64,000 bases of DNA from Nonomuraea aurantiaca (GTDB taxonomy: Bacteria; Actinomycetota; Actinomycetes; Streptosporangiales; Streptosporangiaceae), in assembly GCF_020215705.1 (NCBI RefSeq), contig NZ_JAIWNB010000003.1:1-64000 (forward strand), read 5' to 3'. The notes beneath the pieces are model-generated. The model was not told the DNA's origin. It did no database searches and worked only from the letters and a program-made list of their open reading frames with translations. Shown here in pieces: positions 53,151 through 62,393 of this stretch. The stretch's first letter is position 1; each line of letters opens with the position of its first letter. The translations under genes were made by a program, and so were the position numbers.

Positions 53151-54296
53151 ATGAGCCGAAGCCCGGGGACCCCTCGGCTGCTCCGCCGGTTGAACGACCG
53201 CACGGCACTCGAACTCCTCCTGGAGGACGGGCCGCTGACCCGTGCGGAGCTCGGTGAGCGGACCGGCTTGTCCAAGGTGACCGCAGGTCAGCTGCTCGCC
53301 CGGCTGGAGGAGCGGGGGCTGGTCCGGGTGGCGGGGGAGCGGGCGGGCGGCAGGGGTCCGCACGCGGCCCTGTACGCGGTGAACCCGTCCAGCGCGTACG
53401 TCGCCGGGCTCGAAGTGCTGCCCGACAGCCTCACCGTGGGTGTGGCGGACATCACAGGACAGATCGTGGTCGAGGTCACCGTCAACCCGGCGGACGGGGA
53501 TCCGGTCAAGGCCGTGCACTCCGCCGTCCAGCGGGCCTGCGCCTCGGCTCGCGTCAGCCTGTCACAGCTGCGCGCCTTCGTGATCGGCACCAGAGGCGTG
53601 GTCGATCCGGGCAGCGGCGACGTGCGCTTCTCCTACGACCTGCCGGCCTGGCACGTCGGCGTGCTGGCCAGCCTGCGCCAGACGCTGGGCGTCCCGGTGA
53701 TCATCGAGAACGACGTGAACCTGGTCGCGCTGGCCGAGCACCGCTACGGCGCCGCCGCCGGATACGACGATTTCGTGGTCATCTGGGCGGGTGTCGGCCA
53801 GGGGCTGGGCGTCATGCTCGGTGGCCGGCTGCACCGGGGCATCACCGGGACGGCGGGTGAGATCGGCTGGCTGCCCGTGCCGGGCGAGCCGCTGCCCGTC
53901 GACGTGTCGCAGCCGACCTCGGGCTCCTTCCAGCGGCTGGTCGGGCACGACGCGCTGAGCGGGCTCGCCACCGCGCACGGCGTGCTCGGCACCACGGTCC
54001 CCGACCAGGTACGCAACGGCTGCGACGGGTACCTGGACGAGGTGGCGGCCCGCCTGGCGGTGGGAGCGGCGGCCGTGACGGTCGTGCTCGACCCGGGCCT
54101 GATCGTGCTCAGCGGCGACGTCGGGCGGGCGGGCGGCGAACGCCTGGCCGCCAAGGTCGAGGAGGCCGTCGCCCGGGTCTGCCCGACCCGGCCCAAGGTC
54201 GTCACGACCGGGGTGGCGGGCAATCCGGTGCTGCGCGGCGCCCTGGTCGCGGCTTTGGCGCAGGCCCGAGATCAGGTTTTCTCCGACACTGTGTGA
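53151..54296 (+). CDS. ROK-family transcriptional regulator, second copy
   Basis: A 381-residue paralogue of the protein at 47027-48208: PRLLRRLNDRTALELLLEDG, ELGERTGLSKVTAGQLLARL, then VVDPGSGDVRFSYDLPAWH, IENDVNLVALAEH, GTAGEIGWLPVPG. ATG 53151 has GAGGGAG upstream; a GTG at 53130 is also in frame. It is divergent from the importer operon it probably represses. Confidence 0.88.
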   Translation: MSRSPGTPRLLRRLNDRTALELLLEDGPLTRAELGERTGLSKVTAGQLLARLEERGLVRVAGERAGGRGPHAALYAVNPSSAYVAGLEVLPDSLTVGVADITGQIVVEVTVNPADGDPVKAVHSAVQRACASARVSLSQLRAFVIGTRGVVDPGSGDVRFSYDLPAWHVGVLASLRQTLGVPVIIENDVNLVALAEHRYGAAAGYDDFVVIWAGVGQGLGVMLGGRLHRGITGTAGEIGWLPVPGEPLPVDVSQPTSGSFQRLVGHDALSGLATAHGVLGTTVPDQVRNGCDGYLDEVAARLAVGAAAVTVVLDPGLIVLSGDVGRAGGERLAAKVEEAVARVCPTRPKVVTTGVAGNPVLRGALVAALAQARDQVFSDTV

Positions 54297-54308
54297 GAAT
54301 TTCTGCCT

Positions 54309-54968
54309 ATGTGGCAGCCCACGAGCGACATCGTGTTGATCTCTGATCCCCGCGTCGCCGCGATCCCGGTGCGCGACAACGGCGAGGAACTGGCGGACGT
54401 ACGCGGCCGCCTGCGCGTGGACGAGCGGATGGCCGACCACGCGGGTGCCTACGCGCACCTGCGGTCCGGGCTGCTGGCGCGGCTGGAGCGGGCCGAGCGG
54501 CGGCTGCCCGACGGCTTCCATTTGCTGGTCGTCGAGGGCTATCGGCCGATCGACACGCAGCGCCGCATCTTCGAGGAGTACCGCGACGGGCTGCGCGCCG
54601 CCTTCCCCGACATGTCGCCTGACGAGGCATATATCGCGGCAAGTCGGTATGTGTCGCCAGTCGAGGTGGCCCCGCACACCGCCGGAGCCGCCGTCGACCT
54701 GACGCTCAGCGCGCCCGACGGCACGGAGTACGACATGGGCACCCAGGTCAACGACAACCCGGAGGAGAGCGACGGCGCCTGCTACATGGAGGCCACGAAC
54801 ATCTCGGCCGACGCCCGCGCCCATCGCAAGATCCTCGCTGACGCCCTGGAGCCTGTCGGCCTGGTCAACTACCCGACGGAGTGGTGGCACTGGTCCTTCG
54901 GCGACCGGTATTGGGCACTGGCCGAGGGAAGACCGTACGCACTCTATGGCCCACACCGCTTTGCCTAG
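54309..54968 (+). CDS. D-alanyl-D-alanine dipeptidase (VanX/DdpX-like)
   Basis: A 219-residue zinc dipeptidase with H123 and D130 (PHTAGAAVDL), E191 and H194 (EWWHWS) and R79 (VEGYRP), matching VanX catalytic positions. It hydrolyses D-Ala-D-Ala, either for wall recycling or vancomycin-type protection. No vanH/vanA genes are adjacent, so recycling in concert with the hexosaminidase is more likely. No signal peptide. It starts 12 bp after the ROK gene, as a probable operon. Confidence 0.92.
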   Translation: MWQPTSDIVLISDPRVAAIPVRDNGEELADVRGRLRVDERMADHAGAYAHLRSGLLARLERAERRLPDGFHLLVVEGYRPIDTQRRIFEEYRDGLRAAFPDMSPDEAYIAASRYVSPVEVAPHTAGAAVDLTLSAPDGTEYDMGTQVNDNPEESDGACYMEATNISADARAHRKILADALEPVGLVNYPTEWWHWSFGDRYWALAEGRPYALYGPHRFA

Positions 54969-54991
54969 CGGAAAAGGGGCATAAAAGGGAT

Positions 54992-56077
54992 GTGACTCCT
55001 CTTATCGGGATCGAGGAGGAGTACCTCATCGTCGATCCCTGGTCGCGCCACGTGGCTCCCCGGGCGGCAGAGGTGTTGGCCGCCGCGACGGACGTCCTAG
55101 ACGTCGTTCACGAGATCACCCGTTTCCAGGTCGAGGCCCGTACCGCTCCTTCGGCCGACCTCGGTGAGTTAGGCACGCGGCTGAGGGCCGCGCGCAAGGA
55201 GGTGTCCCAGGCGGCCCGCTCGTGCGGGCTGGCCGTGGTCGCCAGCGGCATTCCCGTCCTCGGTGACGTCGTGCCGATTCCGCTCACCGACGACGTCCGT
55301 TACGAGCAGGGCCGGATCCTCTACCGCGCGCTGCAGGACGAGCTCACCATCTGCGCCCTGCACGTGCACGTGGACGTCCCTGACGAAGAACAGGCCGTCT
55401 ACGTCGGCAACCATCTGCGCCCGTGGCTGCCCACGCTGATCGCGCTGGCCGCGAACTCGCCCTTCTTCGTGGGGCGCGACACCGGCTACGCGTCCTGGCG
55501 GGTGATCAGCTGGGGCCGCTGGCCGGTCTCGGGCGCACCGCCGTACTTCCCGTCGTACGCCGACTACGAGCTGGCGCTGCGCGCGCTGTCGCAGTCGGGC
55601 GCGCTGATGGACCCCAAGACGGTGTACTGGGACGCGCGCCCGTCACCCTCGCTGCCGACCGTCGAGGTGCGCGTCGCCGACGTGCCGCTGGACGTCAGCG
55701 ACAGCCTCACCATCATCGGGTTGATCCGCGGTCTGGTCGTGACCGCGCTGGCCGCCGTGGCGCGCGGTGACCGCGGCCTGCCGATCCCGTCGGAGGTCGT
55801 ACGGGCCGCCTACTGGCGAGCGGCCCGCGACGGCCTGGGCGGCCACAGTCTCGACGTACGCGAGGGTGCGCTGGTGCCGGCGCGGGTGATGGCGGGCCGT
55901 CTCCTGGATCACGTACGGGACGCCACGGCCGAGGCCGGTGACCTGCCGTTGGTCGAAGAAGGGCTGGACCGGCTGCTCGGCAGGGGTTCCGGAGCGGAGC
56001 GGCAGCGCAGGGCGCACGCCCGCACCGGGCACCTGGCGGCGGTCGTGGACGACCTGATCGAAGCCACTGTCGCCTGA
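54992..56077 (+). CDS. Carboxylate-amine ligase (YbdK/GCS2 family)
   Basis: A 361-residue ATP-dependent ligase of the glutamate-cysteine ligase type 2 family: IGIEEEYLIVDP, HVHVDVPDEEQAV, TVEVRVADVPLDV. Related enzymes form gamma-glutamyl bonds weakly or act on unknown amines. GTG 54992 is used; extension upstream would run into the VanX-like gene. It converges on the gamma-glutamyltransferase operon, 4 bp from its last gene. Confidence 0.85.
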   Translation: MTPLIGIEEEYLIVDPWSRHVAPRAAEVLAAATDVLDVVHEITRFQVEARTAPSADLGELGTRLRAARKEVSQAARSCGLAVVASGIPVLGDVVPIPLTDDVRYEQGRILYRALQDELTICALHVHVDVPDEEQAVYVGNHLRPWLPTLIALAANSPFFVGRDTGYASWRVISWGRWPVSGAPPYFPSYADYELALRALSQSGALMDPKTVYWDARPSPSLPTVEVRVADVPLDVSDSLTIIGLIRGLVVTALAAVARGDRGLPIPSEVVRAAYWRAARDGLGGHSLDVREGALVPARVMAGRLLDHVRDATAEAGDLPLVEEGLDRLLGRGSGAERQRRAHARTGHLAAVVDDLIEATVA

Positions 56078-56081
56078 CCGG

Positions 56082-56831
56082 TCAGCGCAGGGCGAGCACG
56101 GTTGCCACGCCGAGCCCGAAGACGACCACCACGCCGCGCAGCACCGCGGGCGGCATGAGCCGGGCCAGACGGGTGCCGAGGAAGCCACCCGCCAGGCTCG
56201 CCGGCGCGACCACCGCCACCGCCTCCCACCGCACGGGCCCGAACAGCGAGAACGCCACCACCGACACCGTGCTGATCACCAGTGACAGGGTGGCCCGCAC
56301 GGCGTTGACCCGATGCAGGTCGTCATGGAGGAACAGCCCGAGCACCGCCAGCAGCAGCACCCCCATGCCGCCGTTGAAGTAGGCGCCGTAGCAGCCGCCC
56401 AGGAACACCCCGACGTGGACCAGCCCGCTGGTGCCCTGCCGCCCGTCACCCTCGAAGCGCCCGCGCAGCCACGGCTGGGCCAGCAGCGCCAGGCTGGCGA
56501 AGGCCACCAGCCACGGCACCAGCGAGTCGAACAGCCGCCCCGGTGTGAGCAGCAGCAGCGAGCTGCCCGCGATCGCGCCGAGCACGGTGGTGGCCGAGAG
56601 CACGGTGGCCCGGCGCCGCTGCCCGCGCAGCTCGGCCCGGTAGCCCAGGACGCCGCCCAGGTAGCCGGGCCACAGCGCCACCGCGTTCGTCACCGAGGCG
56701 GTGATGCTCGGATAGCCGAGCGTCAGCAGCGCCGGGAAGGAGATCAGCGTGCCCCCGCCGGCCAGGGCGTTGACCGCCCCGGCCAGCAGTCCCGCCCCGG
56801 CCAGGAAGGCCAGCTCGGACAGCTCGATCAT
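56082..56831 (-). CDS. TauE/SafE-family anion (sulfite) exporter
   Basis: A 249-residue membrane protein of about eight helices: LLAGAVNALAGGGTLISFPA, VTNAVALWPGYLGGVLGYR, GGCYGAYFNGGMGVLLLAVL, SLAGGFLGTRLARLMP. Family members export sulfite or sulfoacetate or import sulfur anions. ATG 56831 overlaps the gamma-glutamyltransferase stop (ATGA), so it is the last gene of that operon; disposal of sulfite from thiol breakdown would fit. Confidence 0.85.
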   Translation of the reverse strand: MIELSELAFLAGAGLLAGAVNALAGGGTLISFPALLTLGYPSITASVTNAVALWPGYLGGVLGYRAELRGQRRRATVLSATTVLGAIAGSSLLLLTPGRLFDSLVPWLVAFASLALLAQPWLRGRFEGDGRQGTSGLVHVGVFLGGCYGAYFNGGMGVLLLAVLGLFLHDDLHRVNAVRATLSLVISTVSVVAFSLFGPVRWEAVAVVAPASLAGGFLGTRLARLMPPAVLRGVVVVFGLGVATVLALR

Positions 56832-58639
56832 CGGCCGGCCGCGTAGCCCTGGGCGCCGCGCGGGTTGGCGGCGGCCTTCAGGAAGCCGCCGTCACGGGCG
56901 ACGGCGCTGAGCCGGCCGAGCGACCACGGCCCCTGCACCTCCACCTGGTGGCCACGTCGCCGTAGCTCGGCGACGACCGCCGGGTCCACCCGGTTCTCGA
57001 TGTGCATGACGCCCGGCCGGGAGCCGCGCGGGAAGAACGAGCTGGGGAAGTGCTCGGAGTGGAACATGGGGGCGTCGACGGCCTGCTGCAGGTTGAGCCC
57101 GCCGTTGGCGAGGGAGCCGTGGACGAGGGAGAGGAAGAAATTCAGGCTCCACTGGTCCTGCTGGTCGCCGCCGGGCGTGCCGAACGCCAGCCACGGCTTG
57201 CCGTCGCGCAGCGCGAACGACGGCGACAGCGTGGTGCGCGGGCGCGTGCCCGGTCGCAGCGAGGCGGGCAGCCCCTCCTGCAGCCAGAACATCTGCGCCC
57301 GGGTGCCGAGGCAGAAGCCCAGCTCGGGAATGGTGGGCGAGCTCTGCAGCCAGCCGCCGCTCGGCGTGGCGGAGACCATGTTGCCGTGCCGGTCCACGAC
57401 GTCCACGTGACAGGTGTCGCCACGGGTGGAGCCGTCGGAGCCGACCGTGGGCTCGCCCACACCGGACCGTACGCCCGAGATGCCCGGCGCGGTGCTGCCC
57501 GTGCCGGCACCCGGGAACACCCGCAGCCGAGGCGTGCGCCCGCCGGGCGCGCCCGGCCGCAGCTCCATGCTGGCCTCGACGCCGATGATCGCGCGCCGCT
57601 TGGCGCTGTACTCGTCATCGAGCAGGTCGGCCATCGGTACTTCGGTGTCGCCGTACCAGGCTTCGCGATCGGCGAAGGCGAGCTTGGCGCTCTCGATCAC
57701 CGTGTGCACGTAGTCGGCGCTGAGCTGCCCCATCCCGTCCAGGTCGAACCCCGACAGCAGGGCGAGCTGCTGCAGGAAGACCGGCCCCTGCCCCCACGGG
57801 CCCGTCTTGCAGACTGTGTGCCCGTGGTAGTCGAAGGTGACCGGCTCCTCGACCGACGCCGACCAGCCCGCCAGGTCGTCGCCGGTGAGCAGGCCGCCGT
57901 GGACCTCGCCCGAGCTGTCGCGCCAGGCGGTCTCGGCGCTGAACCGGGCGATCGCCTCGGCGACGAACCCCTGGTACCAGGCGTCGCGGGCGGCCGCGAT
58001 CTGCCCCTCGCGGGTGCTCGACGCGGCCCGCGCCTCAGAGACGAGCCGGCGGTAGGTGGCGGCGAGCACGGGATTGGTCAGCTTGGCTCCTGGTACCTTC
58101 CCCTGCGGCAGCCAGGTCGCGGCGGACGTCGGCCAGTCCTCGAGGAAGAGGCGCTCGACCGACGAGACCGTGGCGGCGATCCGGTCGAGCACCGGGACGC
58201 CGTGGGTGGCGTAGTGGATGGCGGGTTCGAGCACGTCGGCCAGCGTCCAGGTGCCCCAGCGCTCCAGCATGAGCATCCAGCCGCCGAACGCCCCGGGCAC
58301 GGTGGCCGCCAGCAGCCCGGTGCCGGGCACCACGTCGAGCCCCAGGCCGGTGAACCGGTCGATCGTGGCGGCGGCGGGGGCGACGCCCTGCCCGCACACG
58401 ACCGACACCTGCTCCTCGTCCTGGCTCCACAGCAGGATGGGCACCTCGCCGGCGGGCCCGTTCAGGTGCGGCTCCGCCACCTGAAGGACGAACCCGGCGG
58501 CGACGGCCGCGTCGAAGGCGTTGCCGCCGCGTTCGAGCACGCTCATGCCGGTAGCGGAGGCCAGCCAGTGCGTGCTGGCCACCATGCCGAAGTCTCCGGT
58601 CAGCTCGGGCCTGGTGGTGAACAAACTGCGTCCCTTCAT
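56828..58639 (-). CDS. Gamma-glutamyltransferase family protein
   Basis: A 603-residue Ntn-hydrolase that should self-cleave ahead of the catalytic Thr in GDTCHVDVVDRHGNMV. MVASTHWLASATGMSVLERG, GGNAFDAAVAAGF and FGTPGGDQQDQW are family motifs. Known members release glutamate from glutathione or gamma-glutamyl amides. There is no signal peptide, so it appears cytoplasmic, unlike the periplasmic classic enzyme. It is coupled to the upstream ATPase gene (ATGA) and to the downstream TauE-type gene. Confidence 0.87.
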   Translation of the reverse strand: MKGRSLFTTRPELTGDFGMVASTHWLASATGMSVLERGGNAFDAAVAAGFVLQVAEPHLNGPAGEVPILLWSQDEEQVSVVCGQGVAPAAATIDRFTGLGLDVVPGTGLLAATVPGAFGGWMLMLERWGTWTLADVLEPAIHYATHGVPVLDRIAATVSSVERLFLEDWPTSAATWLPQGKVPGAKLTNPVLAATYRRLVSEARAASSTREGQIAAARDAWYQGFVAEAIARFSAETAWRDSSGEVHGGLLTGDDLAGWSASVEEPVTFDYHGHTVCKTGPWGQGPVFLQQLALLSGFDLDGMGQLSADYVHTVIESAKLAFADREAWYGDTEVPMADLLDDEYSAKRRAIIGVEASMELRPGAPGGRTPRLRVFPGAGTGSTAPGISGVRSGVGEPTVGSDGSTRGDTCHVDVVDRHGNMVSATPSGGWLQSSPTIPELGFCLGTRAQMFWLQEGLPASLRPGTRPRTTLSPSFALRDGKPWLAFGTPGGDQQDQWSLNFFLSLVHGSLANGGLNLQQAVDAPMFHSEHFPSSFFPRGSRPGVMHIENRVDPAVVAELRRRGHQVEVQGPWSLGRLSAVARDGGFLKAAANPRGAQGYAAGR

Positions 58640-59600
58640 CGATTGACGGCTGCGTCGGGTACGTGATCCGCCGTGACCAGGTGACAGGCGACCGGGTGGC
58701 CGCTCGTACGGGGGTCTGTCAGTGCCGGCTCGCTCGTCCGGCAGGCGTCGTACGCCAGCGGGCACCGGGTGTGGAAGCGGCAGCCGGCGGGCGGATCGAC
58801 CGGGCTCGGCACGTCGCCGCCCAGCACGATCCGGCGCCGCTCGCGCTGCCTGACCGGGTCGGCCACCGGCGCCGCCGACAGCAGCGCCTGGGTGTAGGGG
58901 TGGCGGGGTTCGGCGAAGATCTGGGCCGTCGGCCCGGACTCCACGATCTTGCCCAGGTACATCACCGCGACCCGGTCGGCCAGGAACTCCACCACCGACA
59001 GGTCATGGGTGATGAACAGGCAGGAGAAGCCCATCTCCCGCTGCAGGTCGGTGATCAGGTTGAGCACCGACGCCTGCACCGACACGTCCAGCGCGGACAC
59101 CGGCTCGTCGGCCACCACCAGCTTGGGCTCCAGGATCAGCGCGCGGGCCAGCCCCACCCGCTGCCGCTGCCCGCCGGACAGCTCGTGCGGGAAGCGCGAC
59201 CTCATCTCCGGGCGCAGCCCGACCTGCTCCAGCATGGCGGCGACCCGCCCGCCCGCCTCGCGGCGGCTCGCGATCCCGTGGTGCAGCAGCGGCTCGCCGA
59301 CGATCTGCTCGATCGTGAAGCGCGGGTTGAGCGAGGAGTAGGGGTCCTGGAAGACCATGTGGACGTCCCTGCGCAGCGGGCGCATGGCCCGGCGCGACAG
59401 GTGGGTGATGTCCCGGCCGTCGAGCCGGATGCCGCCCGAGGTGGGCTCGGTCAGCCGCAGCACGCACTTGCCGACGGTCGACTTGCCGCTGCCAGACTCG
59501 CCGACCAGGCCGAGCACCTCGCCCTGGCCGATGCTCAGCGACAGGCCGTCCACTGCGCGTACCTGGCCGTAGTGCTTGACCAGATTGTCGATCTCCAGGA

Positions 59601-59604
<4 letters not shown>
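58636..59604 (-). CDS. Oligopeptide ABC transporter ATPase (DppF/OppF-like)
   Basis: A 322-residue ATPase: Walker A GESGSGKST, Q-loop VFQDPYSSLNP, signature LSGGQRQRV, Walker B LVVADEPVSALDVS and the C-terminal oligopeptide-transporter domain with Cys-rich GCRFHTRCPLAYDAC. GTG 59604 overlaps the preceding stop (GTGA). Confidence 0.93.
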
Positions 59605-60565
<961 letters not shown>

Positions 60566-60569
<4 letters not shown>

Positions 60570-61441
60570 CGGCCGCTCCTCGGGTCGAGAACGTCACGCA
60601 GCCCGTCGCCCAGCAGGTTGAAGCCGAGCGTGGCCAGCGCGATCATCAGTCCCGGCCAGATCGCCAGCCACGGGGCGACGTCCAGGTACTGCTGGGCGGT
60701 GGTGAGCATCACGCCCCACGACGGCGTCGGCGGCTGGACCCCCAGGCCGAGGAACGACAGGGTCGACTCACCGATGATCGCCGCCGGGATCGCCACCGTG
60801 GCCTGCACGATGAGCGGGCTGGAGCAGTTCGGCAGCACGTAGCGGAGCAGGATGTGGCGGTCGGTCGCGCCGTCGGCGATGGCCGCGGCCACGTAGTCCA
60901 TCTCCCTGATCGCCAGCACCTCGCCGCGGGTGATCCGGATGACCGCCGGCAGCTGGGAGAAGCCGAGCGCCAGCACCACACCCTTCAGCGAGGGGCCGAT
61001 GATCGCCGCCAGCCCCACCGCGAACACCAGGAACGGGAAGGCCAGCGTCACGTCGACCAGCCGCATCACGACCGGGTCCAGCCAGCGCCGGTAGAACCCG
61101 GCCACCAGCCCGATCGGGATGCCGATCACCATGGCCAGCAGCGTGGAAAGCACGCCGGCCTGTAGCGAGACCTGCGCCCCGTGCGCGATCCTGGCCAGGG
61201 CGTCGCGGCCCAGGTCGTCGGTGCCGAGCGGGTGCGCACCCGAGGGCGGGGCGAGCGTGGCGGTGTAGTCCTGCGCCGACGGATCGCCGGTCAGCAGCGG
61301 TCCGAGCAGCGCCAGCAGCAGGAACCCGGCGACGAGCACCAGCCCCGCCATCGGCATCGGGCGCCGCCTGAAGCGCCGCCACAGCCTGCGGCGGCGATCG
61401 GCCCGGCCCGTCGTCACCGGTACGGCGAGCGCGTCAGCCAT
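60566..61441 (-). CDS. Oligopeptide ABC transporter permease (DppC-like)
   Basis: A 291-residue permease with an N-terminal helix, the periplasmic loop HPLGTDDLGRDALARIAHGA characteristic of DppC, further helices and the EAA-like segment with GATDRHILLRYVLPN. Confidence 0.92.
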
Positions 61442-62393
61442 GCCCGCCTCCCGACAGCCGGATGCGGGGGTTGAGGAAGGCGTACGCGATGTCGACCAGG
61501 AGGTTGACCAGCACGTACCCGATGACCGTGATCAGCACCACGGCCTGGATGACGGGGTAGTTGCGGGTGAGCACGGCGTCCACGGTCAGCTTGCCGAAAC
61601 CGGGGATGACGAAGATCTGCTCCGTCACCACCGCGCCGCTGATCAGCGCGCCGAGCTGCAGGCCCAGGACGGTCACCACGGTCGTGAGGCTGTTGCGCAG
61701 CGCGTGCGCGCCCACCACCTTGGCCTCCGACAGGCCCTTGGACCGGGCGGTCCGTACATAGTCGGCCGACAGCGCGCCCAGCATGGCCGAGCGCGTCTGC
61801 CGCATCAGGATCGCCGCGAACCCGGTGCCGAGCACCAGGGCCGGAAGGATCATGCGCTGCAGGTTCTGGCCGGGGTCCTGGGTGAACGGGACGTACCCGG
61901 AGGCGGGCAGCCAGCGCAGCGTCACCGCGAACAGCAGGATGCCGAGCAGCCCCAGCCAGAAGTGCGGCACGGACAGCCCCGCCAGGCCGAAGCCGGTGGC
62001 CACGTAGTCGGGCAGCCGGCCCCGCTTCATCGCGGCCACGATGCCCGCGCCCAGGCCCACGACGATCGCCACCAGCAGGGCCAGCGCCGACAGCTCCAGC
62101 GTCACCGGCAGCCGCTCGGCCAGGATGTCGGCCACCGGCAGCTGGTCCTGGGTGGAGCGGCCGAGGTTGCCGGACAGGGTCTGGCCGACGTAGTCGACGT
62201 ACTGGGCCAGCAGGGGCTTGTCCAGGCCGAACTCGTGGCGGATCGCCTCGACCATGGCGGGCGAGGCCTCCTCGCCGGCCATCACCACGGCCGGGTCCCC
62301 GGGCAGCGCCCTGATCCCGAGGAAGATCAGGATGCTGGCCAGGAACAGCACGATCACCGCCGAGCCCGCTCTGCGGAGGATGAACCAGACCAT
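61434..62393 (-). CDS. Oligopeptide ABC transporter permease (DppB-like)
   Basis: A 319-residue permease: FILRRAGSAVIVLFLASILI, DKPLLAQYVDYVGQTLSGNL, YVRTARSKGLSEAKVVGAHA (coupling loop). Overlaps DppC-like gene by 8 bp and the binding-protein stop by 1 bp. Confidence 0.92.
   Translation of the reverse strand: MVWFILRRAGSAVIVLFLASILIFLGIRALPGDPAVVMAGEEASPAMVEAIRHEFGLDKPLLAQYVDYVGQTLSGNLGRSTQDQLPVADILAERLPVTLELSALALLVAIVVGLGAGIVAAMKRGRLPDYVATGFGLAGLSVPHFWLGLLGILLFAVTLRWLPASGYVPFTQDPGQNLQRMILPALVLGTGFAAILMRQTRSAMLGALSADYVRTARSKGLSEAKVVGAHALRNSLTTVVTVLGLQLGALISGAVVTEQIFVIPGFGKLTVDAVLTRNYPVIQAVVLITVIGYVLVNLLVDIAYAFLNPRIRLSGGGHG

Noticed and set aside
54309-54968. Vancomycin-resistance cluster
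   Set aside because: VanX-like catalytic residues are present but no vanH, vanA-type ligase or vanRS genes adjoin it; the wall-recycling context explains it better.
54881-54991. Earlier start for the YbdK-type ligase inside the VanX-like gene
   Set aside because: Homology begins at GTG 54992 (IGIEEEY); the extension is a shadow of the dipeptidase gene.
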